Both the position numbers and the translations under genes were made by a program. Below the pieces are notes generated by a model. It had not been told where the DNA came from. It did not search any database and saw only the letters and a list, made by a program, of their open reading frames with translations. From Glandiceps talaboti (taxonomy: Eukaryota; Hemichordata; Enteropneusta; Spengelidae): DNA of 64,000 bases. Position 1 is the stretch's first letter; the number at the start of each line of letters is the position of its first letter. The stretch is taken from NCBI RefSeq assembly GCF_964340395.1, contig NC_135565.1, positions 22,288,209 to 22,352,208 on the forward strand, written 5' to 3'. Of this stretch, positions 31,181-44,600 are shown piece by piece.

Positions 31181-32525
31181 CAACCCGGGCACACAACACA
31201 CACTCATTGTTCGATTGATATAATGTATAAACATGGTAAACATATTAAAACATGTACACATACAGTAAACATGGTAGTATTTGGGGAATATCTCCGCAAA
31301 GTGAATTTAATTTAAAGTACGAAAATTCTAGAAAAAAGAATGAACACACATTCGTGGAAGTGACTTTCAAAATTAAATAATTGTTAGTATTAAGTAATTA
31401 TTGTACTATAGGATAATGTCTCATAAATTACAATAGGAGGGAGGGAGATGCAAGGGACATACATATAGTTCTTTGCGGTTTATCGATTTGTCCACTCGTA
31501 ACTTGTTTGATTCTATGCACAATTCATGTTACTATTGATATACAACGTCGGGAATCAAACGAAAGCATTGTGTATTGGTCGCTAGGGGGCGCTGTGACCA
31601 CTGGCAAGCAGTTTCTGAAAAATACTAATTCGTTTTCGAGTTGGAGTATTGAAACGCCAGATACAGATTGAAGCTTTTAAAACTTGAACTCTTACACTAT
31701 TGTGAAATTTGTACTTATGTTTTCCTCTTGTCCAAATACACAAGAAAATATTACACGTGAATATCACTGAGAAAGAAGAATAAAATGTCAGACAATTGAT
31801 TGAAAAAAAACTGTTGCATTCACAGTTAATTTACTGAAGGAAACGTCACACTCAATCAGTTTTTATCTTTCTGGTAAATTATCAATCTGATTAAAATCTG
31901 ATGTAGGAACACGACTCGATTGCTTCATTCGTCTCTATTTTATTTGTGTATGTTCTTTTCATTTCTGTGTGTGTGTGTGGGGGGGGGGGTTCTTGGAGTG
32001 ACTTTGAACGCTCACATGCGGACTGGCTTTATAGCCCTTTGGTTACCATGGAATCTCTGTGGCAACAAAATAATAAGGAGGAAAGAGACAAGTGTGAAGA
32101 TAACGAAATAAACAAAAACTCAATATTTAACAAAAAACACTGAAAGAAATATTACTACTAACTTTGATATCTAAGTTGGGAAAACAATTTCTGTATAGTA
32201 TACAACAGAAATAATAGTGTGCAACAAAAATGGACATATTGAGAATATTAACACTTTCACCGTCATTATTGAGAAATCTGCACCTATGAATTATGGGTAT
32301 ATAAACTTTGACCAATAAATACTAACATTGAACTTAAACATTTCATTCATACGTACAGTTAGGTGGTCTATTTTAATTTTACACTAACCTAGGTGGTTAA
32401 TTTCATTCCTCATATCGAGGCAGAGCGGCCATTTTCAAAACATTTGATGACACTCTGATCGAGACACTTTGAAATAGTCACATGCTCACAAAAACAACGA
32501 CAAAAATCGCTCTTTCCGTGTTACC
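31181..32525. other. Intergenic / upstream of TBC gene
   Basis: No exon is seen. A truncated end of foldback family B lies at 31883-31907 (CAATCTGATTAAAATCTGAT), and a GT-run/G9 tract at 31967-31989. The promoter of the TBC gene should lie near 32400-32525, but no TATA box or initiator can be named with confidence. Confidence 0.4.
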
Positions 32526-32659
32526 ATGGAAAACTTAAGCACAATTGATAGTTCATGTATCCCAAACGACGTGCACTATTTTGATATGTACGGTTTTGCG
32601 GTGTTCAAAGATGGCTGTGTAGTAGATTTGAGTGAAGCACAGCGATGCCATGAATACAG
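32526..32659 (+). CDS. TBC gene exon 1
   Basis: ATG in context ACCATGG; 44 codons (MENLSTIDSSCIPNDVHYF...) ending GAATACAG|GTAAGT, phase 2. Confidence 0.8.
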
Positions 32660-35600
32660 GTAAGTGTGTCATGTTTACGTTATCCCACACAGACAAGTAT
32701 CTTAATTGTCTGTTATCCAAATTATACTCACTGTCTTCTATAGATGCAGTATTGTGGCGGTTTTACTACGTCACTCTCGGTCCTACGTCAGAACCACTAC
32801 AGATATATCGCGTGTAAGCTGCTATCAAAAATGTGTTCAGGCACAGACACTTGTCAGCCAATTCTATTCCAGAATGGTAATATGTTAGTCTAGGATGATC
32901 ATAATACAAAATAATTAGGTATATATAATATTTCAACAAATACCGTTGCCTGTTACTGTGAGCATAAACAGACCAATGATTGCTCATTTCAGACTAGAGT
33001 TACTTAGATTCTCAAAAATATGAAGTATCTGTGTAAATACAAGTTGTGTTTTACATTTGTATTTGTATTTCAGACTGCCACAGTTATCTGAAGCTCAGCT
33101 TGATACTTGGGCTGATATGCTAAGGAACTGGGAACACACATGGACACATTCATCTAACAAACTACGTAATTTTATTAAACGTGGTGTACCCAATGGTATA
33201 AGAGGTGTTTTATGGAAGAATTTACTGGAAAGTGATAAAATAAAAAATACTTCTGATTTTCAATACAAAGTAAGTATTGTAGAATAACATTTTAGTCTGT
33301 ACAGAAAATCTTATAAAAACAATTTCATTTGATGTAAACATAGTAATTAGACTGTAAGATACATCGTGTTTCTCTTCCCTCACCGATGTGTGAGGGCGCC
33401 CATCACAGTGTACCATACAGACTAATGTAGTGATTAGACTAAGATATGCCACAATGTGTGAGGGTGCCCGTCATGGTGTATACAGACTAACATAGTGAGA
33501 CAACATTGCTAAAATAAGGTGTGTGCGAGCCAAGCTGAACAAAAATATGGAATATATAGTCTGGTCATGCAGTCATGTGATTTAACACGATTGCCATAGT
33601 TGTAAATTAACCATGGTAAGACAGGGAAGAAAGCCTCAAAGACTCATATAATCCCTTGTAGTGTTCATGTACTGGTCCAGTCTAATTTTAAAGTCCACAA
33701 CAGGTTTGGCTTGGATGTACATCACAACAATGCATGTCTACAGTTTGATGAGACCCATAACTTGTTACTAGTCAGATCTCAGTTAATAGACCTTGGAGTA
33801 ACTTATATTTACTATCATACATTGTTTATTTATAGGACAACTTGTTACTAGTCAGATCTCAGTTAGTGGACCTTGGAGTAACTTATATTTACTATCATAC
33901 ATTGTTTATTTATAGGACAACTTGTTACTAGTCAGATCTCAGTTAGTAGACCTTGGAGTACCTTATATTTACTATCTTACATTGTTTATTTATAGGACAA
34001 CTTGTTACTAGTCAGATCTCAGTTAGTAGACCTTGGAGTAACTTACATTGTATATTTACTATGATACATTGTTTATTTATAGGAGACCTTGTTACTAGTC
34101 AGATCTCAGTTAGTGGACCTTGGAGTAACTTATATTTACTATCATACATTGTTTATTTATAGGACAACTTGTTACTAGTCAGATCTCAGTTAGTAGACCT
34201 TGGAGTAACTTATATTTACTATCATACATTGTTTATTTATAGGACAACTTGTTACTAGTCAGATCTCAGTTAGTGGACCTTGGAGTAACTTATATTTACT
34301 ATCATACATTGTTTATTTATAGGACAACTTGTTACTAGTCAGATCTCAGTTAGTAGACCTTGGAGTAACTTATATTTACTATCATACATTGTTTATTTAT
34401 AGGACAACTTGTTACTAGTCAGATCTCAGTTAGTAGACCTTGAAGTAACTTATATTTACTATCATACATTGTTTATTTATAGGACAACTTGTTACTAGTC
34501 AGATCTCAGTTAGTAGACCTTGGAGTAACTTATATTTACTATCATACATTGTTTATTTATAGGACAACTTGTTACTAGTCAGATCTCAGTTAGTAGACCT
34601 TGGAGTAACTTATATTTACTATCATACATTGTTTATTTATAGGACAACTTGTTACTAGTCAGATCTCAGTTAGTAGACCTTGGAGTAACTTATATTTACT
34701 ATCATACATTGTTTATTTATAGGACAACTTGTTACTAGTCAGATCTCAGTTAGTAGACCTTGGAGTAACTTATATTTACTATCATACATTGTTTATTTAT
34801 AGGACAACTTGTTACTAGTCAGATCTCAGTTAGTAGACCTTGGGGTTAGTGAGTATGGTGATAGTAAGAGTGCTACAGAATTACATAGTGATGAATTTAT
34901 TGAAGAACATAAAGATCAAGTATATGACATCAAAACCAACAATAAAGTTCCTATCACTGTACTCAGACAGATCTTCTTGGATGTTGGTAAGTAGTGAACT
35001 TAGTAAAAAGACACTGAAAATCTGTTAGTTGGTGGTCAATATTATCTGTACATGTATGCAGTGCAGTGGCTGTTACCATGACTAAATTCACATAATTATT
35101 CTGTGTAATTTACTACAGAGAGGACATTCCCTACACATCAGATGTTCATGAGGCGTATGGCTGTTACCATGACTACATTCATATTAATTATTCTGTGTAA
35201 TTTACTACAGAGTGAACATTCCCTACACATCAGATGTTTATGAGGCGTATGGCTGTTACCATGACTACATTCATATTAATTATTGTGTGTAATTTACTAC
35301 AGAGTGAACATTCCCTACACATCAGATGTTCATGAGTCGTGTGGCTGTTACCATGACTACATTCATATTAATTATTCTGTGTAATTTACTACAGAGTGAA
35401 CATTCCCTACACATCAGATGTTCATGAGGCGTATGGCTGTTACCATGACTACATTCATATAATTATTCTGTGTAATTTCCTACAGAGAGGACATTCCCTA
35501 CACATCAGATGTTCATGAGTCGTGTGGCTGAAGCCAAGGAAGGGAGGGCCTGTTTGTTCAGAGTGTTATCAGTGTATGCCAGATATAATCCACAAATTGG

Positions 35601-38600
35601 ATATTGCCAAGGTAACGTACCTGTACCACACTGCTACATCCACCATTCACTCTTTTTGTGACAAAAGTTGCAGAAATGTACTTTATAGTTTGTCAAAAAG
35701 AGGTAAGGTGTGTGACAATATGCATGCTGATTGAATTACACACTAGTATAGACTAGTTCTGCGTGAACTATTTCTGTGGCCCTCACCCTGCAGGTACATT
35801 TTTTCTTTTCTTTTCTTCTCAGTTGTGTATCGTTTTCCCTTTCTGTGTGGTGAAAATAAATAATATGAATAATGAATAATATGGGTAGATATTTTGTAAG
35901 GTGGTATGATATGGTACATGTATATGACATAGCCATGTACATTACATACATGTAGTACGTCATGTACATTACAGCGATGTTCATGTTGTCGTTTTTTGCA
36001 CACAACAATTTTGAACATAAGATAAGTCTGTTTACATGTACATGTACATACAGTGCTGCTATGTTCAGGTACACTTCTTGACATATCTCTACATATGTGT
36101 ATGTTTTCAGGTATGTCATGCAGTGCTGCTATGTTCATGTACACTTCTTGACATATCTACATGTGTGTATGTTTTCAGGTATGTCATGCAGTGCTGCTAT
36201 GTTCATGTGCACTTCTTGACATATCTACATGTGTGTATGTTTTCAGGTATGTCATGCAGTGCTGCTATGTTCAGGTACACATCTTGACATATCTCTATAT
36301 GTGTGTATGTTTTCAGATATGTCATACATTGCTGCTACATTGTTGTACATGTATGTTCAGGTACACTTCTTGACATCTCGACATGTGTATGTTTTCAGGT
36401 ATGTCATACAGTGCTGCTATGTTCAGGTACACTTCTTGACATATCTCTACATGTGTATGTTTTCAGGTATGTCATACATTGCTGCTATGTTTCTAATGCA
36501 TATGAATGAAGAGAGTGCATTCTGGGCAATGGTGTCAATGTTAGAAAGACCAAAGTATCTCTATGGTTACTTTGAAGACAACATGAAAAGGTACGGAATG
36601 ATTTCAAATAATTATTACCGCCTGATGAATTTGTAAGACTCAATTACTTTGCTAAATATTACGACAAAATCCCATGCCATGTGAGTGTGGCGTACTTGGG
36701 GAAATTGCACAAGTGCATGCAGTGTTCTCTGCATCCATACTTTCACTAGCATAGTGAATGAAAGTGCAGCAGAAAACACTGCAAGCACAATTAGCCACAC
36801 TGGAACTCGTATGGCATGGGGTTATGTGACATATGTTTATCTGAAATGGCAAATTTCCAAAGATCATACAGCGCGATCACTCGATTTCATGCGTAGCAAA
36901 CGACTGCATCATCATTTGCATATCATTTTCATACCACTAGTATGCACGTGCACCAGTGGTCTTCATTTTAGTAAATATTTTGAGATACAATTACAAAAAG
37001 CTTGTTGATGCCTGCAATTTATATCCCTTGCGTAAGAATGACCTGGTTTTTATCTGTATAAACTGGTGTTTCATGAAAGAACTTATCACAGTGCATTCAT
37101 ACTGTGCATGCCTATATCAATTATTTTCTTTACTTTGGCACAGACTCCAGGTACATGCTGAAATATTGCACAGATTATTACAGCAAAGACTTCCAAAGCT
37201 TGCCTACAGACTGGTAAGTTTACATAATATATCAAAGTTTGCCTACAGACTAGTAAGTTTACAGAATATGTCAAAGTTTACCTACAGACTGGTAAGTTTA
37301 CATAATATATCAAAGTTTGCCTACAGACTGGTAAGTTTACAGAATATATCAAAGTTTGCCTACAGACTGATAAGTTTACAGAATATATCAAAGTTTGCCT
37401 ACAGACTGGTAAGTTTACAGAATATATCAAAGTTTGCCTACAGACTGGTAAGTTTATATCAAAGTTTGCCTACAGACTGGTAAGTTTACATAATATATCA
37501 AAGTTTGCCTACAGATTGGTAAGTTTACAGAATATATCAAAGTTTACCTACAGACTGGTAAGTTTACAGAATATATCAAAGTTTGCCTACAGATTGGTAA
37601 GTTTACAGAATATATCAAAGTTTGCCTACAGACTGGTAAGTTTACATAATATATCAAAGTTTGCCTACAGACTGGTAAGTTTATATCAAAGTTTGCCTAC
37701 AGACTGGTAAGTTTACATAATATATCAAAGTTTGCCTACAGATTGGTAAGTTTACAGAATATATCAAAGTTTACCTACAGATTGGTAAGTTTACAGAATA
37801 TATCAAAGTTTACCTACAGACTGGTAAGTTTACAGAATATATCAAAGTTTGCCTACAGACTGGTAAGTTTACATAATATATCAAAGTTTGCCTACACTGG
37901 CTACAGAATATATCAAAGTTTGCCTACAGACTGGTAAGTTTACAGAATATATCAAAGTTTACCTACAGACTGGTAAGTTTACAGAATATATCAAAGTTTG
38001 CCTACAGACTGGTAAGTTTACATAATATATCAAAGTTTGCCTACAGACTGGTAAGTTTACAGAATATATCAAAGTTTGCCTACAGATTGGTAAGTTTACA
38101 GAATATATCAAAGTTTACCTACAGACTGGTAAGTTTACAGAATACATCAAAGTTTACCTACAGACTGGTAAGTTTTCAGAATATATCAAAGTTTGCCTAC
38201 AGACTGGTGAGTTTACAGAATATATCAAAGTTTGCCGACAGACTGGTATTATATTTTTTGTCTTTGTGACAGGAATGTCAAGGTATGCAGCCATTAATGT
38301 ATGTAACACAGTGGTTCCTATGTTTGTATACATCACTTGCATGTTGGGACACTACTCTAGCTGTATGGGATCTATTACTACTTGATGGTAAGCCAACTTT
38401 ATATTTTATCTTTCTTTTTTTATTCAAATCTTGTAATGAGCATTGTTGTTTTGACATTGACAGGATAAATGGCTTTGTGATTAAATTGTTTTTATCTGTA
38501 TAGGATAATATTGAATTGTTTCAATGGGTCTAGTAGAACTTGAAATAATACTATGTTCAAAAAACCACCAGATTTATCTTGTTCATTTTGATTTGGTATG

Positions 38601-41591
38601 CTAATTCAGGTATTACAGTCTTATTCCGTGCTGGTTTGGCTATTTTACAAGTTTTCGAAGAAGATTTGTTGAAGACTTCAGGAATGAACTCTGCTCTACC
38701 AAAATTACTTAGACCACCAGTTGAAGTGTGAGTTCATGTTTATCTACCTAAATAACTGTGTAGTTCATGTGGAAAGCCAAGTAGGCAGTATGGTGTTCAT
38801 AATCTATAATAATTATCTATGCTGTACACTCTGACAGGGTAAATTATGATGTACTAACATCAGATATGTTGTATACTCTGACAGGGTGAATTATGATGTA
38901 CTAACATCAGCTATGTTGTACACTCTGACAGGGTAAATTATGATGTACTAACATCAGATATGTTGTGTACTCTGACAGGGTAAATTATGATGTACTAACA
39001 TCAGATATGTTGTATACTCTGACAGGGTGAATTATGATGTACTAACATCAGATATGTTGTACACTCTGACAGAGTAAATTATGATGTACTAACATCAGAT
39101 ATGTTGTACACTCTGAAAGGGTGAATTATGATGTACTAACATCAGATATGTTGTACACTCTGACAGAGTAAATTATGATGTACTAACATCAGATATGTTG
39201 TATACTCTGACAGGGTAAATTATGATGTACTAACGTCAGATATGTTGTACACTCTGACAGGGTAAATTATGATGTACTAACATCAGATATGTTGTATACT
39301 CTGATAGGGTGAATTATGATGTAGTAACATCAGATATGTTGTGTACTCTGATAGGGTGAATTATGATGTACTAACATCAGATATGTTGTATACTCTGATA
39401 GGGTGAATTATGATGTACTAACATCAGATATGTTGTACACTCTGACAGGGTAAATTATGATGTACTAACATCAGCTATGTGGAATATAGATGTCCATAAA
39501 TGGGAGATAGATACTCTGTTAGCTGTCGTAGAAGAAGAAGAACACAAACTAAGGAAACCAGGTATGATATTGTACTCTACATGTACTATGCTATATTCAG
39601 ATTAATCCCACTCAATTTACTAAATCAAGAATACATCCTAGAACCTGTATCTCAGGGAGGAGCTACATGTACCACAGTTTCACAAAATGTGTCCGGAAGT
39701 CGGTTCCATCTAGAATAAGGAGGGTTTTTGATACCACCACACTCCAGAGTCTAAGGGACCACTTGAAGTGTACATAGATTTATAGGACATTATATTTATA
39801 GAGTGGTTTACTGAAACTGTCCTCAGTTGAGACACCAACAGATAGATTCTCCTGAAACCAACTAACAGATTGCAATGGTCTACTAAATTACCCTGATATG
39901 GGATGCCAAGAGAACATGGACTCCTGAAAATATCTAGTCTAGTTCCTATACTACACGTTATGATTACTACAATCATCTCCACTCAGGGAAAGTCATTATT
40001 CTAGCACAGATATCTGTGATACCCCGACTGCATAATCCCAGAAAATATCTAGATTGGGACATACCCAGTTGGAATTAATGTCCTGAAAGCATCCTTAACT
40101 TGTTCTGCTGGAGAACCACCTTTAGTATTTCCTGTTTGTGTCATTGTTTTCAAGAACTCAGAGAGTACACATTCGATAGTGTTGCTGAAAGAACCTTACA
40201 GAAAGGTATATACATGTGTACAATTACTCTCAGTTTGTAGCTTGTATATCTATACTTAAAGGAAAGGTTATTAAAGTGTTATACTTTGTATATTTCTTGG
40301 CACCTTGTAGGAAACAAAAGACACTTGCCAAATAACCAAGATGAACAGACTCCACAAGTACACAAGAAGAGGAAGATACCTGAACAAGGTGAGAATCTGA
40401 GCAAAGGGGGAGGGGAGACGGATGTATCTTTTATGAACAAATTATGAGTCTAAATAGAGGGGAGGGAGACTGAGTTGTCTAAATAGAGGGAAGGGGAGAC
40501 TGAGTTGTCTAAGTAGAGGGGAGGGAGACTGAGTTGTCTAAACAGAGGGGAGGGGAGACTGATGGGGTGTTTTTGTGAAGTACATGTAGGTGAGAACCTA
40601 AGTGGAGGGGGGGGGGGGGGGGGCGGACTGATGTTTTTGTGAACGAGGTAAGAATCTAAGACTAGTGAAGGGGAGGGGAGACTGAGTTTGGTGTTTTGTG
40701 AACTACATGGTAGTTAATAATCTAAGTGGAGGAGAGGGGAACTGATTTGGGTGTTTTTGTGAACTAGGTACAAATCTAAGTGGACGGTATGTCAGCTGAT
40801 ATTCAGTATGCAATGTATTGTTTTTAGGAACAAGATTAGGTATGTAATAGAAGAGGGAGAGGAGGCACTTGTTGTTGTTATTGGGGGGGGGGGGTTGCAA
40901 GTCGTTCTTACTGTCATGAGGGACAGGAATCTTGAGACTAAGTTATCACATTGCCTGTCAGCACAGACTCAAGATTCATAATAGATGCTTGCAGACTGGT
41001 AACTATACATCATTCCAAACTGATTCCTAATTTGTTGTATTTTCTCCATAGAGGAAACAACATTTTTTTCCAAGTTTGTCAACATCTTCACACCAACACC
41101 ACAACGGGAACCTAAAAAGAACATCAAGCAACCCAAAGTACACTTCAAAACTATCCCAGGAAGAGCTCAGTCAACGCTATCATCGGCCAACCAATCAGGT
41201 ACAAGGACTCATTCATATTATCTAAGGCACAGGTATAACCTATCAGGACACAGGATGCAACACCAGTATAAATCTATCAGCCAATCAGAAGATTCAGAAG
41301 ATGGGGGAAATTCATGTGATGTACAGGAAGACTTGCAGTCATTGGATGATGTATGGCATTTGTCTCCGTGTGAGGTTGCTATGGAGAATAGGTAGGTGAT
41401 ACTAGACTGGTAGTGCATGAAAATCAAATGAATTGATTTATTATTCTGATTCGTAATGTACATGTATGTTTACTTAATAAGTTTGCATACAAGAGAGTTC
41501 AGTTTACATACAGTACACTGTTGTACCTACCCAGACATAAAAATGATTGATTGATTGAGGGCTACTTATTGATTGAGTGATGATTGATTGG

Positions 41592-41634
<43 letters not shown>

Positions 41635-44600
41635 ATTGATTGAATGATAGATTGAGGGTTACTTATTGATTGATTGATAGATTGGTTGATTGATTGATTG
41701 AATGATAGATTGAGGGTTACTTATTGATTGGTTGATTGATTGGTTGATTGATTGATTGATTGAATGAATGAATGATAGATTGAGGGTTACAGCAGGGATT
41801 AACTTCCAGTTTGATAACATAAATCACAATTGCAATGTCTAAAGTTAATATACAGGTAAAACATCGAGGGATCGCCGAACAACTGTGCATATCATTCACA
41901 ATTTATGTTCCCTAAGAACAATGTAGATAGATAAGAAACAGGCTTCCCACAGACCACTTAAAACAAATATAAACAACATCACCAGACCCCTACTGATACA
42001 CACAGACACACACATCCTCCATGGAACAAACAAGCTATTGAAAGATTTTGACACATACATGTGTATTGATTCAAAGTTACAAGTGATATGTGTGTACACA
42101 TACAGTGCCTGCTTGTTGGCAGGAGTGTGGTGTTGTTTTTATTTTTTGTATTGAGTGGTCTGTGGGAAGCCTGTTTCTTATCTATCTAAATTGTTCTTAG
42201 GGAACATAAATTGTGTATGATATGCACAGTCCTTTGGCGATCCCTCAATGTTTTTCCTATAACCTACCATTGCAATGTCTAAAGTTAACATAACTTACCA
42301 TTGCAATGTCTAAAGTTAATATAACTTACCATTGCAATGTCTAAAGTTAATATAACTTACCATTGCAATGTCTAAAGTTAATATAACTTACCATTGCAAT
42401 GTCTAAAGTTAATATAACTTACCATTGCAATGTCTAAAGTTAATATAACTTACCATTGCAATGTCTAAAGTTAATATAACTTACCATTGCAATGTCTAAA
42501 GTTAATATAACTCACCATTGCAATGTCTAAAGTTAATATTGTAATACTTACACATGTACCATTGCAATGGTAAGTCATATTAACTTTATGCACAGTAGAT
42601 TCTGTTTGTGTTGACTTAAGTAATGTACTTGCCATGATTTTCTGCTGACGAATAGAATGTCACTATAAAGACTGTATGTGTGTATTTCAGAATGTCACTA
42701 TAAAGACTGTATATGTGTATTTCATTTCCTAGTTTCATATCACCAATGCCAACACCACCAGTTCACGGTAGAAATACTTTAGTTGCACACAGACGTCTGT
42801 CAACCAAGCATGTCACTCTGTCACCCATCACACCATCCACCAGTCATCGTAGAAGTCCTAGATTAGCCAACATCAATCAGACAAAGTTGTCAAACATTCA
42901 TGTACATCAACAGACATCACAAAATATCATGAATATACCATCTACTAGAAAAATTGTCAGCAGGTAAGTATGCTTTGAAAATCATTGCAACTTACAAACA
43001 GTACTGCAGGGCAATAAATGAAATATTCACCCCAATATGGGAAATAAAAACAATTATTGCCCTTAGTCTACGTGACAAGTGTTTGTGATGTTCTTTGCAG
43101 ACGTACTTTCATGAGCGCAATGAGTGATAAGTGCAGCAGAAAGCTTTTGCAAGCATGAGTGTACAATGTAAATACCCCTGAGTACCCACACTGACACTCA
43201 CATGGCATGGGTTTCTTTTATTATTACATATGTTTAGGCAAAAACAGCAAATTCTATCAAAGTCATACTATACCATCACATGATGTCTTGTACAAGGAAC
43301 ATTTGTATACTAATTTACATATCATTTGCATACATATATGCGGTAATGTTTTCAGTATTGCATTGCAGTGCCAATATATGTACCACTAGTATGCATATTG
43401 AACAGCGCAAGTTCTTTATGGTACATTATACATATATAAATAATAGTCGTTGATTCACCTTCAACCTGAGGTAGTTGAGTTTACAACTGTCTCACTCCAT
43501 GACAGTCACCAAGTGATCCACTGACATTCTTTCTTTTTCTTCTATACGTACACAGCCGAGCCAAAACACAGTATTCCTTTAAATCATTCCATACACCAAC
43601 ACCAATGAGAAAATCACAGGTAAGTCTTAAATGTATGAAATATCATCTTATAAACATTTCGACTTCCTCAACTTTAATACTGAGATCAGGGAGGGGTGGA
43701 CTTGAGCTCTGGTAGCCATATGCCCCTGGAAAGTGCTAGCTACAATTACGAAATTTGAACTCACTCCTTGAGAAACTTTGAAATATACTTACTCCTTGAA
43801 ACTGTAACATTTGAAATCATTGTGCATAACATTTTCTATGGAAGAAAACTTTACGTTGGGAAAAGAGTTCTTTATGTTGTTTTGTGATGACGGACGTAAA
43901 GTGGTCATATGGATGAGGATTGGGTATTTATTTTGGATTTTTATTTCATAAAACAATTTATCATGACTTCCTACTTGAAAAAGCAATGTGGAACAACATA
44001 TGCCAAGTCCTTGTTTGTAACTCAATAAATGGCAAAAGCTAACTAATAACTGTGTCAAATGTTTGTTATTGTATGTACGATAACAAATTTTTTACCTATT
44101 TTTTAGCTTTTTGCAATGTATTTTACAAACACAGACTAAGTCAATGTTGTTTCACGTTGATTTGTCAAGAGGGAAGCTAGATAAAATTGTTTTATAGATT
44201 AATAATCTAAAATAAATTCTCATCCATGTGACAACGTTAAATGGGATGAATGCAAACCCCTGAGGGACAATAAATTACAAAAAGCAAGGGGTTGGCCCTA
44301 TTATTATTGTTATTTATTTGTTTACAGATTCGTAAAGAGAATGCTGACAATTCTATAACCTTGTCTAGTCCAGAAGTGGAACCAAATTATTAACTGTAAC
44401 TTAAGGGGTCCATTGTATTTATTATTGTTGTTTATTTGTTTACAGATTCTTAAAGAGAATGCCGACAACTCTATAAGGTTGTCTAGTCCAGAAGTGGAAC
44501 TAAATTATTAACTGTAACTTAAGGAGTCCACTGTATTTATTGTTGTTGTTTATTTGTTTACAGATTCTTAAAGAGAATGCTGACAACTCTATAACGTTGT

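Noticed and set aside
36036-36636. CVCFQVCHAVLLCS repeat protein
   Set aside because: Translation of the exon 5 acceptor array in a non-coding frame.
36956-38269. Repeated FAYRLVSLQNISK protein
   Set aside because: Translation of the exon 6 donor array. Only its first 24 codons belong to the TBC exon.
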